Assembly: GCF_012926505.1 (NCBI RefSeq)
Contig: NZ_JABBNT010000003.1
Location: forward strand, 691,650 to 755,649
Length of the DNA stretch: 64,000 nucleotides
Reading direction: 5' to 3'
From: Pacificispira spongiicola
Lineage (GTDB): Bacteria > Pseudomonadota > Alphaproteobacteria > UBA8366 > Aestuariispiraceae
Below, one piece after another: positions 1 to 8,732 of the stretch. How positions within the stretch are numbered: position 1 is the stretch's first letter; every line of letters starts with the position of its first letter. Position numbers and translations under genes: made by a program. Under the pieces are notes generated by a model that was not told the origin of the DNA, made no database searches, and saw nothing but the letters and a program-made list of their open reading frames with translations.

Positions 1-2702
1 CGATGAACCGGGAAGACGGTACGCCGACCAATGCGGTTTTCGGCGTGACCAGCATGCTGCTGAACCTGATCGAACGCACGGATGCGGATCACGTTGCCGT
101 GATCTTCGACGCAAAACGCCAGAATTTCCGCAACGACATTTATCCCGACTACAAGGGGCACCGTCCGGACGCGCCGGAGGAACTGCGCCCGCAATTCCCG
201 ATCATTCGGGAAGCGGTGGAGGCATTGAGCCTGCCCTATGTCGAAATGGAAGGGTTTGAGGCGGACGACCTGATCGCGACCTATGCCAAGCAGGCTGCCG
301 CCGCCGGTGCGGAAGTCACGGTCGTTTCTTCCGACAAGGACCTGATGCAGCTGGTCGACGACCATATCTCCATGTGGGACCCGATGAAGAATCAGGTCAT
401 CTCCTATGATCAGGTGATGGAGAAATTCGGCGTCGGCCCGGACAAGGTGGTGGATGTGCAGTCGCTGGCCGGGGATTCGACCGACAACGTGCCCGGCGTC
501 CCGGGGATCGGCATCAAGACGGCGGCGCAGTTGATAAACGAATACGGCGATCTGGATACGCTGCTGGAACGCGCGTCGGAAATCAAACAGCCGAAACGCC
601 GCGAAAGTTTGATCGAATTCGCGGAACAGGCCCGCATTTCCCGCCAATTGGTGCGCCTGAAGGACGATGTCGCGGTCGAGGTACCGATCGCCGATTTGAA
701 GCGCCGGGCGATGGACAAGGACCGCCTGCTGACCTTCCTGAAGGAAAACGGATTCAAGCGCCTGATCGCCCGCGTCAGCGACGGCAGCGAGACCGGCGCA
801 TCCGCTTCAGACGCCCCCGCGCCGCCGAAACCGGCGGATGCCAGCTACGACCTGGTACAGGATGCGGATGCGTTGAAGGCCTGGATTGCCCTGGCGGAAA
901 AAGTGGGGACGGTGGCCGTCGATACGGAAACCACCAGTCTGAACCAGATGCAGGCCGAACTGGTCGGCGTGTCCCTGTCGGTGGAGGCCGGGAAGGCGTG
1001 CTATATCCCGTTGGCCCATGTCGCGCCGGGATCGGCGGGGGATGGCGATCTTTTGAGCACCGGCGACGATGCCGAAGTCCCGAAGCAGATGGACAAGGCG
1101 GAGGCGCTGGCCCTGCTGAAACCCATGCTGGAAGATCCGGGCATTCTGAAGATCGGGCAGAATATCAAATACGACGCCGTCGTGTTGGCGGGGGAGGGCG
1201 TCGCCGTCACGCCGATCGACGATACGATGCTGATCAGTTTCGTGCTGGAAGGCGGCATGCATGGCCATGGCATGGACGAACTGTCGGAATTGCATCTGGA
1301 TCATAAGCCGATCGCTTTTTCCGAGGTCGCGGGCAAGGGCAAGTCGCAGATCACCTTCGCCGAGGTGCCGTTGGACAAGGCGCGGGACTATGCCGCGGAA
1401 GATGCCGATATCACCCTGCGCCTGTGGCAGGCGTTGAAACCCCGCCTGTTGGAAGAAAAGCTGGTCACCGTTTACGAGACGATCGAACGGCCGCTGGTGC
1501 CCGTTCTGGCGATGATGGAGCGGGAAGGGATCAAGGTCGATCCGACCGTGCTGCGCAGCATGTCGACCGATTTCGGCAAGCGTATCGCCGATCTGGAAAC
1601 CGAAATTCATAAGGAGGCGGGCCGCAACTTCAATGTCGGTTCGCCGAAGCAATTGGGCGAGGTTCTGTTCGACGAAATGGGTCTGGACAGCGGGCGCAAG
1701 ACCAAGACCGGGGCGCAGTCCACAAGTTCCGATGTGCTGGAGCCGCTGCGCGACGCCCATCCGATTGTCGCCAAGGTCCTGGACTGGCGCATGCTGTCCA
1801 AGCTGAAAAGCACCTATACCGATGCCTTGATGGAAGATATCCATCCCCGAACCGGACGGGTGCATACGTCCTATATGATGACCGGGGCGCAGACGGGACG
1901 GTTGAGCTCGACCGATCCGAACCTGCAGAACATCCCGATCCGAACGGAGGAAGGCCGCGCCATCCGCAAGGCCTTCGTCGCGCCGTCGGGGTCGAAGCTG
2001 ATCTCCCTGGATTATTCGCAGATCGAATTGCGGCTCGTCGCCCATGTTGCGGGAATCGAACCGTTGATCCAGGCGTTCCGGGACGGTCAGGATATTCACG
2101 CGGCGACGGCGTCGGAAGTCTTCGGCGTGCCGATGGCGGACATGACGTCGGATGTGCGCCGCAAGGCGAAGGCGATCAATTTCGGCATCATCTACGGCAT
2201 TTCCGCCTTCGGTCTGGCCAACCAGATCGGCGTGGCGCGGGGCGAGGCCCAGGCCTTTATCGACCGGTACTTCGAACGCTTCCCCGGCATCCGCGCCTAT
2301 ATGGATGAAACCGTCGAATATTGCCGCAAGCATGGCCGGGTGGAGACCCTGTTCGGGCGCCGTATCCATATCCCGACCATCAACGACAAGAACCCGATGC
2401 GCCGCAACTATGCGGAACGACAATCGATCAATGCGCCGATCCAGGGGACGGCGGCGGATATCATCAAACGCGCGATGATCCGCATTCCCAAGGCCTTGGA
2501 AGATGCGGGCCTGTCGGACCGGGTGAAGATGCTGCTGCAGGTGCATGACGAACTGGTCTTCGAAGCGCCGGAGGGCGATACGGAAGCCGCCATCGCCTGC
2601 ATCAAGGCGGTGATGGAAGGGGCCGCCCAGCCGCTTCTGGATCTGAAGGTCCCCCTGATCGTGGAGGCCGGAACCGGCGACAGCTGGGCGGAAGCGCACT
2701 AA
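1..2702 (+). CDS. polA: DNA polymerase I, 5'-truncated by window edge
   Basis: Replicative gap-filling and repair polymerase. The reading frame is open from base 1, and the first ATG at base 3 is internal: in known PolA proteins about 30 residues precede the equivalent of MNREDGTPTNA, so the real start lies left of the window. An N-terminal 5'-3' exonuclease (FEADDLIATYA, GIKTAAQL helix-hairpin-helix) is followed by a 3'-5' proofreading domain with its acidic motifs intact (VDTETTSL, GQNIKYD, YAAEDADIT). The polymerase domain has motif A (DYSQIELR), motif B (RRKAKAINFGIIYG) and motif C (QVHDELVFE), so all three activities look functional. It ends two bases before the stop of the convergent MFS gene. 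Confidence 0.98.
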   Translation, partial: MNREDGTPTNAVFGVTSMLLNLIERTDADHVAVIFDAKRQNFRNDIYPDYKGHRPDAPEELRPQFPIIREAVEALSLPYVEMEGFEADDLIATYAKQAAAAGAEVTVVSSDKDLMQLVDDHISMWDPMKNQVISYDQVMEKFGVGPDKVVDVQSLAGDSTDNVPGVPGIGIKTAAQLINEYGDLDTLLERASEIKQPKRRESLIEFAEQARISRQLVRLKDDVAVEVPIADLKRRAMDKDRLLTFLKENGFKRLIARVSDGSETGASASDAPAPPKPADASYDLVQDADALKAWIALAEKVGTVAVDTETTSLNQMQAELVGVSLSVEAGKACYIPLAHVAPGSAGDGDLLSTGDDAEVPKQMDKAEALALLKPMLEDPGILKIGQNIKYDAVVLAGEGVAVTPIDDTMLISFVLEGGMHGHGMDELSELHLDHKPIAFSEVAGKGKSQITFAEVPLDKARDYAAEDADITLRLWQALKPRLLEEKLVTVYETIERPLVPVLAMMEREGIKVDPTVLRSMSTDFGKRIADLETEIHKEAGRNFNVGSPKQLGEVLFDEMGLDSGRKTKTGAQSTSSDVLEPLRDAHPIVAKVLDWRMLSKLKSTYTDALMEDIHPRTGRVHTSYMMTGAQTGRLSSTDPNLQNIPIRTEEGRAIRKAFVAPSGSKLISLDYSQIELRLVAHVAGIEPLIQAFRDGQDIHAATASEVFGVPMADMTSDVRRKAKAINFGIIYGISAFGLANQIGVARGEAQAFIDRYFERFPGIRAYMDETVEYCRKHGRVETLFGRRIHIPTINDKNPMRRNYAERQSINAPIQGTAADIIKRAMIRIPKALEDAGLSDRVKMLLQVHDELVFEAPEGDTEAAIACIKAVMEGAAQPLLDLKVPLIVEAGTGDSWAEAH

Positions 2703-2704
2703 TC

Positions 2705-4114
2705 TTACGCGCTGTGTTCCGCCCTCGGCGCGGGGCTAGGGCGGGTCGCGATCGACAGGAACAGGGCGAAGACCGACAAACCCACGGCTGTCAGGAATGT
2801 CGTGGAGAATGCCCCGGCTATCAGGTCGGGGGGCGTTTCCGCGGCGTTTTGGGATCCGGTTGCCGCAGCGAAAACAGTCGCCATTACCGACGCGCCGATG
2901 ATGAAACCCAGATTGCGGGAAAGACCCAGCAACCCGGCGATCATCCCCCGTTTGTCGTCCGGGGCGGCGACCATGACCGACGCATTATTGGCCGCCAGGA
3001 AAAGCTGGAAGCCCGGCGTCAAAAGCATCAGGGACAGGATATAGCCGGTCGTGCCCAAATATCGCGGCGCCATCGACAGGCAGATCAGACCCAGGATCGT
3101 TTGCGCAAGCCCCAGCACCAATGCCCGCCCTGCGCCGATCCTGTCGGTGATGCGGCCTGCGGGTATACCCGACAGGGCTGCGGTCAGGGGGCCGACGGCC
3201 ATGACAAGGCCGACCGTCGCTTCGTTCAACCCCAAGGCATAGGCCAGGAAGAAGGGTCCGACCACTAGGGTCGTCATCATCACCGCCGTGATGAGGAGAT
3301 TGGTGACGAGGGCCGCGGCAATGTACCGGTTCTGTAGCACGGTGAAATCCACCAAGGGCGACTTCCGCGTTCGTTCGACCCAGACGAAGATGATTCCCCC
3401 GATCCCGGCGGTCAGCAGCAGCAACAGGCTATCCGTTGAAAACCCGGTTCGACTGCCGGTCACGGAAACGGTGAATGCCGCCAGCGTCAGTGTCAGGACC
3501 ATCATCCCGAAGATATCTATTTGCGGCCGATTTTCCGACGGCTCGGCGGCTTTTCCGGGGACGCCGCGCAGGGTTACGATTGCCGCGACGATACCGCCCG
3601 CGGCTAGGGCCACGAACATAGGACGCCACCCGGCACCGGCAATCGTCAACCCGCCGAGGGAGGGGCCGAGTGCGGTTCCGATCGCCGACATTGTGCCCAT
3701 GAGACCCATGGCGGCGCCGGTTCGTTCCGTCGGCACCGTATCGCGGACGATGGACAGCGGCAGGGCCATTAGGATCGCTGCCCCGATCCCCTGCACCGCG
3801 CGGGCGGCGATCAATCCGGTGAAAGTCGGCGTCACGGCGCAGGCCGCCGATGCCGCGGAGAAGAGGACGAGCCCGGCGAGGAAGACCCGGCGATGTCCCA
3901 ATAAATCGCCGAGCCGCCCGGCCGTTACGATGGTGACGGTGACGGCCAGCAGATAGGCCAAAATGACCCATTGTACCTGTGATGTCGGAACGGAGAAGGC
4001 GGTTGCCAATGTCGGCAGCGCGACGGTCGCGATACTGATACCGAGTGAGGCCAACAAGACCGCCAAGGCCAGCGCGGGGAGGCTGCCGTAAGAGGATGAG
4101 AGTCGCTTTTTCAT
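2705..4114 (-). CDS. MFS transporter, DHA2/EmrB-like drug efflux
   Basis: A 469-residue multi-membrane-segment protein of the major facilitator superfamily, probably a proton-driven exporter in the inner membrane. It has the loop 2-3 motif (GRLGDLLGHRRVF) and a drug/H+ antiporter-type segment (ALGPSLGGLTIAGAGWRPMF, residues ~150-170). The start is taken as the ATG at 4114 (MKKRLSSSYG), which is preceded by an AAGGGC-type ribosome site. The frame is open further upstream, but that would run through the promoter and operator. It is divergent from a MerR regulator and shares a SoxR-type dyad with it, which suggests the regulator controls this pump. Substrate unknown. Confidence 0.9.
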   Translation of the reverse strand: MKKRLSSSYGSLPALALAVLLASLGISIATVALPTLATAFSVPTSQVQWVILAYLLAVTVTIVTAGRLGDLLGHRRVFLAGLVLFSAASAACAVTPTFTGLIAARAVQGIGAAILMALPLSIVRDTVPTERTGAAMGLMGTMSAIGTALGPSLGGLTIAGAGWRPMFVALAAGGIVAAIVTLRGVPGKAAEPSENRPQIDIFGMMVLTLTLAAFTVSVTGSRTGFSTDSLLLLLTAGIGGIIFVWVERTRKSPLVDFTVLQNRYIAAALVTNLLITAVMMTTLVVGPFFLAYALGLNEATVGLVMAVGPLTAALSGIPAGRITDRIGAGRALVLGLAQTILGLICLSMAPRYLGTTGYILSLMLLTPGFQLFLAANNASVMVAAPDDKRGMIAGLLGLSRNLGFIIGASVMATVFAAATGSQNAAETPPDLIAGAFSTTFLTAVGLSVFALFLSIATRPSPAPRAEHSA

Positions 4115-4148
4115 GGTCTTGCCCTTGATGAAAATTGATCTTGGGTGC

Positions 4149-4179
4149 ACGCTGCCACTTCAAGTCAACTTGAGGTCAA
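4149..4179 (-). promoter_or_regulatory. MerR-type promoter/operator for the MFS pump
   Basis: Read on the minus strand, a -35 box TTGACC (4179-4174) is followed by a 19-base spacer and a weak -10 (CAGCGT, 4154-4149). The spacer carries CCTCAAGTTGACTTGAAG (4175-4158), a dyad with 7 of 9 paired positions. Long 19-base spacers with the dyad between -35 and -10 are the hallmark of promoters activated by MerR-family proteins. The sequence is close to the SoxR operator consensus CCTCAAGTTAACTTGAGG. The regulator's start codon lies 6 bases past the dyad, so binding could also repress the regulator. Confidence 0.7.
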
Positions 4180-4181
4180 GC

Positions 4182-4589
4182 ATGAAAATGATCGATATCG
4201 GCCAATTGGCCGCGCAATCGGGCGTCCCGGCATCGACATTGCGGTATTACGACGAAATCGGCCTGATTTCGTCGGTTACCCGGCATGGGTTACGGCGGCA
4301 ATTTGGGCCGGAGGCGATTTGGCGGCTGCGTTTGATCGCCTTGGGTAAAAAGGCCGGGTTCTCCTTGTCTGAAATCGCCGATGTCGTCGGCGCGGGCGGT
4401 GTAACCGAATTGCCCCGGCCGGTCCTGAAGGCCCGGGTCGCCGAAATTGACAAACAGATTGAGGAATTACAGGTCCTGCGCGATACGATTCAGCATGTGG
4501 CGGAATGCACGGCACCGTCGCATTTGGAATGCCCGCGTTTTCAGAAATTGTTGCGGATCGCGACGCGCCAGAAATCAGGCGACGGGTAA
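4182..4589 (+). CDS. MerR family transcriptional regulator
   Basis: A 135-residue DNA-binding regulator. The N-terminal winged helix is typical (IDIGQLAAQSGVPASTLRYY, then DEIGLIS), followed by a dimerisation coiled coil (residues ~80-110) and a C-terminal ECTAPSHLECPRF segment with two cysteines and one histidine. That is not the CxxCxCx5C iron-sulphur motif of SoxR; it looks more like the metal/effector loop of ZntR- or NmlR-type members. The ATG at 4182 is chosen because it begins the conserved HTH; the longer open frame from 4113 would overlap the divergent gene's start. Predicted to control the adjacent efflux gene through the dyad at 4158-4175. Confidence 0.9.
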   Translation: MKMIDIGQLAAQSGVPASTLRYYDEIGLISSVTRHGLRRQFGPEAIWRLRLIALGKKAGFSLSEIADVVGAGGVTELPRPVLKARVAEIDKQIEELQVLRDTIQHVAECTAPSHLECPRFQKLLRIATRQKSGDG

Positions 4590-4598
4590 CGCGGGCAA

Positions 4599-5360
4599 TC
4601 AGCCCAGGGCCGCGACTTGTTCGCCGACATCGATGTCCAATTCGGCGGCGACTTCCAAGCCGCGATCTTCGAACGCATCGGTGTCGGGATGCCGGGCGGC
4701 CCAATCCGCGACCACGGCGTCGCGGGCGTCGAGCAGATAGGCGATCTGCGGTTTGAACAGGATCATCATGGCGCTCAGCCATCGGTTCGTCGCCCAGGAC
4801 GGGAAGGCGTGATCCATTTCAAACCGATCGATCATGCGCTTCATCGCATCGGCGGGATACCAGGTTTCATCCGTGACCCAGCGATTCACGGTGAACAGCT
4901 TCGATGCCCGGCCGCGCTTGTCCATGCTGATGGCAACGATATGCGCGCCGACGCGGCTGTCGTTTTCCGCCTGCGGCACGGTCAGCGGCAGGGGGGCGAC
5001 ATCGTCGGGCATGCCGTCGTAACACAGGAAGGTGTGGAAATGCCCGTGTTCGTCGGGCCGTTCTTCCTTCGGATGGGAATGGTAGTAGTAGAGGGAATGC
5101 GTTTCCCAATCCACGGCGTCACCCTTGGGGTAGTGGCTCCATTCATAATAGGAACCCTGATGACGCAGGATTTCGGAAACGACATTGCTTGAGGTCTTTT
5201 TCAGGATGCGCTGACAGTTCAGCACCTCCGCCCCGGCGGCGCGCAGCGTCGAACGTTCCTCATCGCTCATCACCGTCAAACAGCGCGCGAGGTCGAACGG
5301 TTCCAGCGTGGAGCCGTCGCCATTCACATGGACCGATTTGGGCGCAGCCGATTGCGGCAT
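4599..5360 (-). CDS. conserved hypothetical protein (DUF6969-like)
   Basis: A 253-residue soluble protein of unknown function, rich in aromatic residues and histidine: GSYYEWSHYPKG, HSLYYYHSHP, HGHFHTFL. The H-x-H clusters between residues ~90 and 110 could bind metal, but no known catalytic motif is evident. From memory it resembles the family catalogued as DUF6969; that assignment is not verified. There is no signal peptide. The stop lies 9 bases past the stop of the convergent regulator. It is separated from the azoreductase upstream by a terminator hairpin, so it is probably transcribed alone. Confidence 0.75.
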   Translation of the reverse strand: MPQSAAPKSVHVNGDGSTLEPFDLARCLTVMSDEERSTLRAAGAEVLNCQRILKKTSSNVVSEILRHQGSYYEWSHYPKGDAVDWETHSLYYYHSHPKEERPDEHGHFHTFLCYDGMPDDVAPLPLTVPQAENDSRVGAHIVAISMDKRGRASKLFTVNRWVTDETWYPADAMKRMIDRFEMDHAFPSWATNRWLSAMMILFKPQIAYLLDARDAVVADWAARHPDTDAFEDRGLEVAAELDIDVGEQVAALG

Positions 5361-5380
5361 GGATTACTCGTCCCACAAGG

Positions 5381-5413
5381 AAAAGGCCGGATGCGTCAGT
5401 TTTGCATCCGGCC
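5381..5413 (-). terminator. Rho-independent terminator of the azoreductase gene
   Basis: A perfect 10-base stem (GGCCGGATGC at 5385-5394 pairing with GCATCCGGCC at 5404-5413) with a 9-base loop. On the minus strand the stem is followed by TTTT, so it fits as the terminator for the minus-strand gene ending at 5444. Confidence 0.85.
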
Positions 5414-5443
5414 CCTTCGGGAACAAGTCGGCAGTTGCGCGGA

Positions 5444-6061
5444 TTAGGCCGCGAGCTGTTCGATTTCAGCCGTCGCCCGGTCCACCGCCGTCTCATCGAG
5501 GTTCTGTCGGTCGGCGGCCACCACTTGCACGTCGGTAATGCCCAGGAAGCCAAGCATGAACTTCAAATACGGCGTGGTGAAATCGGCGACGCCGTTCAGG
5601 TCCACCCCACCGGATGCAAAGGTGAGAATTGCCTTTTTGCCTTTCAGCAGGCCTTCGGGGCCGCTTTCGGTGTACTGGAACGTTTCCCGGGCGCGGGCGA
5701 CGAGATCGATCCACGACTTCAGCGCGGCCGGGATTTGGAAATTGTAGACCGGCACCCCGATCACTAGGACATCTGCGGCCCGGAGTTCGTCAATCAAAGT
5801 ATCGGAAAGGGACAGGGTCGCTTTCTGGTCGTCGCTGCGCTCCGCAGGATCGGTGAAGGTCGCGCCGAGCCACGCGCCGTCCACCATTGGAAGGCCGGCG
5901 GATACGTCGCGCAGGGTAACGGAAACGTCGCCGTGTTCAGCTTTCAGTTTCTCGATTACGCGGTCGCTCAGGGCGCGGCTGGTGGATGCGTCGCCGCGGG
6001 CGCTCGAATCGACACGCAGGACAGCAAGCGGGCGATTGTCGTTTTCGGAAGATGTGGTCAT
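5444..6061 (-). CDS. azoR: FMN-dependent NADH:quinone reductase / azoreductase (AzoR/AcpD family)
   Basis: A 205-residue flavodoxin-fold enzyme expected to reduce quinones and azo compounds by two-electron transfer from NAD(P)H, using bound FMN. The phosphate-binding loop is VDSSARGDASTSR (residues ~17-29), and there is the flavin-proximal VPVYNFQIPAALKSWIDLV segment. Length matches the family (~200). The upstream region is A+T-rich with nested inverted repeats that may be an operator, and a clear terminator follows. Assigned from the fold motifs; the natural substrate is unknown. Confidence 0.92.
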   Translation of the reverse strand: MTTSSENDNRPLAVLRVDSSARGDASTSRALSDRVIEKLKAEHGDVSVTLRDVSAGLPMVDGAWLGATFTDPAERSDDQKATLSLSDTLIDELRAADVLVIGVPVYNFQIPAALKSWIDLVARARETFQYTESGPEGLLKGKKAILTFASGGVDLNGVADFTTPYLKFMLGFLGITDVQVVAADRQNLDETAVDRATAEIEQLAA

Positions 6062-6122
6062 CGTCGGTCTCCATCATCGGATCGGGTTAAAATCTGTATG
6101 GGCGTAAAATAACCATGCCTGA

Positions 6123-6164
6123 TTTGGAAAAAATCCCGGTATAAAGAACAATATTGTTTCCAAA
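6123..6164. promoter_or_regulatory. nested inverted repeats upstream of azoR (putative operator)
   Basis: Outer arms TTTGGAAA (6123-6130) and TTTCCAAA (6157-6164) enclose a perfect 12-base palindrome AACAATATTGTT (6147-6158). The sequence is much more A+T-rich than its surroundings and lies about 60-100 bases upstream of the azoreductase start. This is consistent with a repressor site; no candidate regulator is adjacent. Confidence 0.4.
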
Positions 6165-6222
6165 ATCCGCCAAATCTCCGAGGCTTCCCGAATCCTGTAG
6201 AATCGGGTCTTGTCGGCATTCT

Positions 6223-6276
6223 CGTCTCAGAAGGCCCGTCTCAGAAGGCCCGTCTCAGAAGGCCCGTCTCAGAAGG
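6223..6276. repeat. 14-bp tandem repeat, 3.9 copies
   Basis: The unit CGTCTCAGAAGGCC occurs at 6223-6236, 6237-6250 and 6251-6264, with a partial fourth copy at 6265-6276. The last copy runs into the purine-rich ribosome-binding region of rmuC (start 6290). There are no spacers and no flanking coding repeat, so it is a simple tandem array in the rmuC leader that is likely to vary in length. Confidence 0.9.
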
Positions 6277-6289
6277 AAGGAAAACTCCG

Positions 6290-7756
6290 ATGCCATTCGA
6301 ACTCCAGATCGCGGCGATTTTGGCCGGCGGGGGCGTCGCGGTCGGGGTAATCCTGTCCTGGGTGACGCTCGTTCGGGGCAAGGCTGCCGAACTCTCCGCC
6401 ATGCGCGCGCGGGAAACGGAACTGGCGCAGATCGTCGAACAGGTGCGAAGCGACCTGTCGGCAGCGTCGGCCCGGTTGGGGGCGCTGGGAGAAGACCGCG
6501 AGGAAATCCGACAGGAACGGGACGTCCTGCGGACCAAGCTGGAGGCCGCCCAATCCGACCTGACCGACCGGCGCGTGCAAATCGAAAACCTGCAAACCAC
6601 GTTGGACGCCGAACGCAAATCCCATGCGGAAAAACTGGCGGAACTGGAAAACGTCCACGGCCAGATTGAAAAGGAATTGAAGATCGCGATGTCCGGTCTT
6701 CTGGACGGGGCGAACAAGACCTTCCTGGAACGCGCCCAGGAAGTCTTCAAACAGCAGCAGGAAAAGGGCGAGACCGGGATGAAGGCCATGGTCACGCCGA
6801 TGAAGGAAGCCCTGGACCGTTTCCAGCGTCAGGTCACGGACATGGAAACCCAGCGAAAGCAGGACGAAGGCGCGCTCAGCCAACAAATCCGCCATATCGC
6901 GGAAAGCCATGGGAAGCTGAACGACACGACGGTCAGTCTGGTCAACGCCCTGCGCAGTGCCCCGAAAACGCGCGGGCGCTGGGGGGAGCAGCAGTTGCGC
7001 ACGCTGTTGGAACTGTCCGGCATGGCCGAACATGTGGATTTCGAAACGGAAAAGCATTTTTCGACGGAAGACGGCGCGCGCCGCCCAGATGTCGTTCTGA
7101 ACATGCCCGGCGGTCGGACGCTGGTGATCGATGCCAAGACCTCGCTTTCCGCCTATCTGGAGGCGATGGAAGCGGAAACCGAGGAGCAGCGGGAAGCCAA
7201 GCTGGTGGAACATGCGCGTCAGATCCGCACCCATGTCGACCAACTGGGCCGCAAGGATTACTGGAAGAACCTGCCCTCCGATACGGTCGATTTCGTCGTC
7301 ATGTTCGTGCCGGGGGAACCGATGTATTCCGCCGCCATGGCCCGCGACCCGGCCTTGTTCGAGGACGCCTGGGACAAGCGTGTCATCGTCTGTTCGCCGA
7401 CGACCCTGTTGGGGCTGGCGAAAGCGATTGCTTACGGCTGGCGGCAGGAAAAGGCGTCGAAGGACGCCCAGAAGGTGCACGAGGTCGCGACCGAACTGTA
7501 CCGCCGCATGGTGAAGCTGGGCGGCGATGTCGCCGGATTGACGAAATCCCTGCAAGGTCACGTCAACAAGCACAATGCCTTCATCGGCAGCCTGGAAGGA
7601 TCGGTCCTGCCCCAGGCCCGGAAGATGACGGACCTGTCGGTCGGCGACAGTCACGGCACTGTTCCGGAATTGGAGCCGGTGGAAACCGACGTCCGGGAGC
7701 CCAATCCGAATCGGGACCTTCTGTTCGACGACGCGCCGAAACTGCCAAAGCGTTAA
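6290..7756 (+). CDS. rmuC: DNA recombination protein RmuC
   Basis: A 488-residue protein of the RmuC family, which limits inversions at short inverted repeats and is thought to act as, or with, a nuclease. It has an N-terminal membrane-spanning segment (residues ~5-22) and a long coiled coil (residues ~35-210). A conserved restriction-endonuclease-like core follows: RGRWGEQQLRTLLELSGM, RPDVVLNMPGGRTLVIDAKT (the D...DAK catalytic pattern), and later VMFVPGEPMYSAA. The ATG at 6290 follows AGAAGGAAGG, part of which comes from the tandem repeat. Convergent with hslO. Confidence 0.95.
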   Translation: MPFELQIAAILAGGGVAVGVILSWVTLVRGKAAELSAMRARETELAQIVEQVRSDLSAASARLGALGEDREEIRQERDVLRTKLEAAQSDLTDRRVQIENLQTTLDAERKSHAEKLAELENVHGQIEKELKIAMSGLLDGANKTFLERAQEVFKQQQEKGETGMKAMVTPMKEALDRFQRQVTDMETQRKQDEGALSQQIRHIAESHGKLNDTTVSLVNALRSAPKTRGRWGEQQLRTLLELSGMAEHVDFETEKHFSTEDGARRPDVVLNMPGGRTLVIDAKTSLSAYLEAMEAETEEQREAKLVEHARQIRTHVDQLGRKDYWKNLPSDTVDFVVMFVPGEPMYSAAMARDPALFEDAWDKRVIVCSPTTLLGLAKAIAYGWRQEKASKDAQKVHEVATELYRRMVKLGGDVAGLTKSLQGHVNKHNAFIGSLEGSVLPQARKMTDLSVGDSHGTVPELEPVETDVREPNPNRDLLFDDAPKLPKR

Positions 7757-7768
7757 GGCAACCGGTGT

Positions 7769-8707
7769 TTACGCCAGATCGGCGTCCGAAAAGCTTTCGG
7801 TACGCGAACAGAATTCGCAAGTGACCTCGATCAGGCCGTTGTCCAGCTTCAAGTCGTCCAGCGCGCCGGGTTCCAGCGACTTCAGCACGCCCTCGATCTT
7901 GGACCGGGAACAGCGGCATTCCTCCACCAATTCCTGTGGCGGGAAGACGCGCACGCCGTCTTCATGGAACAGGCGATAGAGCAAATCGTTCGGCGGCAGG
8001 CCGGGGTCCAGCATTTCCTCCGGCTTGGCGGAACTCATCAGCGCCACGGCGCGGCGCCAGGCGTCGCTGTCCGCCTTGCCGATATCCTCGTTGCCGCCTT
8101 CGTCCGGCAGACGCTGCACCAGCAGGGCGGATGCCGCCATGCTGCCGTCATCCCGTCGTCCGGCGCAGAGTTTGACGGTGGAGGCGAACTGTTCCGATTG
8201 TTCGAAATAGCGTTGCACGCATTCTTCGACCGTCGCGCCTTCCAGGGCCACGATGCCTTGATAGCGTTCCATGTCGCTGCCCTGGTCGACGGTGAAGGCA
8301 AGATAGCCCTGACCCAGCAGTTTCGGGATCGGGGCCGCCACGACATCGTGCAGTGGCGGCACCTCCCCTTTCACTTGGGCATATCCGCGCATCTTTCCGC
8401 CGCTGGTCACATCGGCGACCAGCATCGGGACGGGGCCGTCCCCTTTCGTCTGAAGGGTGAAGACGCCGTCGAACTTCAACGCCGCCGCCAGACCCGCACA
8501 CAGGGCCAGCATCTCGCCCAGCAGATAGGCAACCGGGTCGGGATAACCGTGACGGGACAGGATCGTATCGACGCTTGCGCCCAGCTTGACCATGCGGCCG
8601 TGCAGGCCGGTCCGGTCGATCATGAACGGCTGAACGCAATCGTCGGTCAGCGGGGTGCCGGTCGGCGGGGTATCCCCGCCTTCCGGGATGCGGATTTCTT
8701 CTGCCAT
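7769..8707 (-). CDS. hslO: Hsp33 family redox-regulated chaperone
   Basis: A 312-residue cytoplasmic holdase chaperone activated by oxidation. The C-terminal zinc switch is present as ECRCSRSK followed about 27 residues later by CEFC, matching the CxC...CxxC pattern. The N-terminal domain (residues ~20-200) matches the Hsp33 fold by sequence (RTGLHGRMVKLGASVD). It lies 25 bases downstream of argF and is probably the last gene of an argD-argF-hslO transcript, an arrangement also known in other alphaproteobacteria. Confidence 0.95.
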   Translation of the reverse strand: MAEEIRIPEGGDTPPTGTPLTDDCVQPFMIDRTGLHGRMVKLGASVDTILSRHGYPDPVAYLLGEMLALCAGLAAALKFDGVFTLQTKGDGPVPMLVADVTSGGKMRGYAQVKGEVPPLHDVVAAPIPKLLGQGYLAFTVDQGSDMERYQGIVALEGATVEECVQRYFEQSEQFASTVKLCAGRRDDGSMAASALLVQRLPDEGGNEDIGKADSDAWRRAVALMSSAKPEEMLDPGLPPNDLLYRLFHEDGVRVFPPQELVEECRCSRSKIEGVLKSLEPGALDDLKLDNGLIEVTCEFCSRTESFSDADLA

Positions 8708-8732
8708 TTTACGGGCCTTAGCTTTATGGGCC

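Noticed and set aside
807..2699. 630-codon open frame antisense to polA
   Set aside because: Mirror of a highly conserved gene in GC-rich DNA; Arg/Gly/His-rich product, no motif, no ribosome site.
4182..4589. SoxR itself
   Set aside because: Operator fits, but the protein lacks the CxxCxCx5C iron-sulphur cluster motif.
6223..6276. CRISPR-like array
   Set aside because: The 14-bp units are directly abutting with no spacers, and no cas genes are present.
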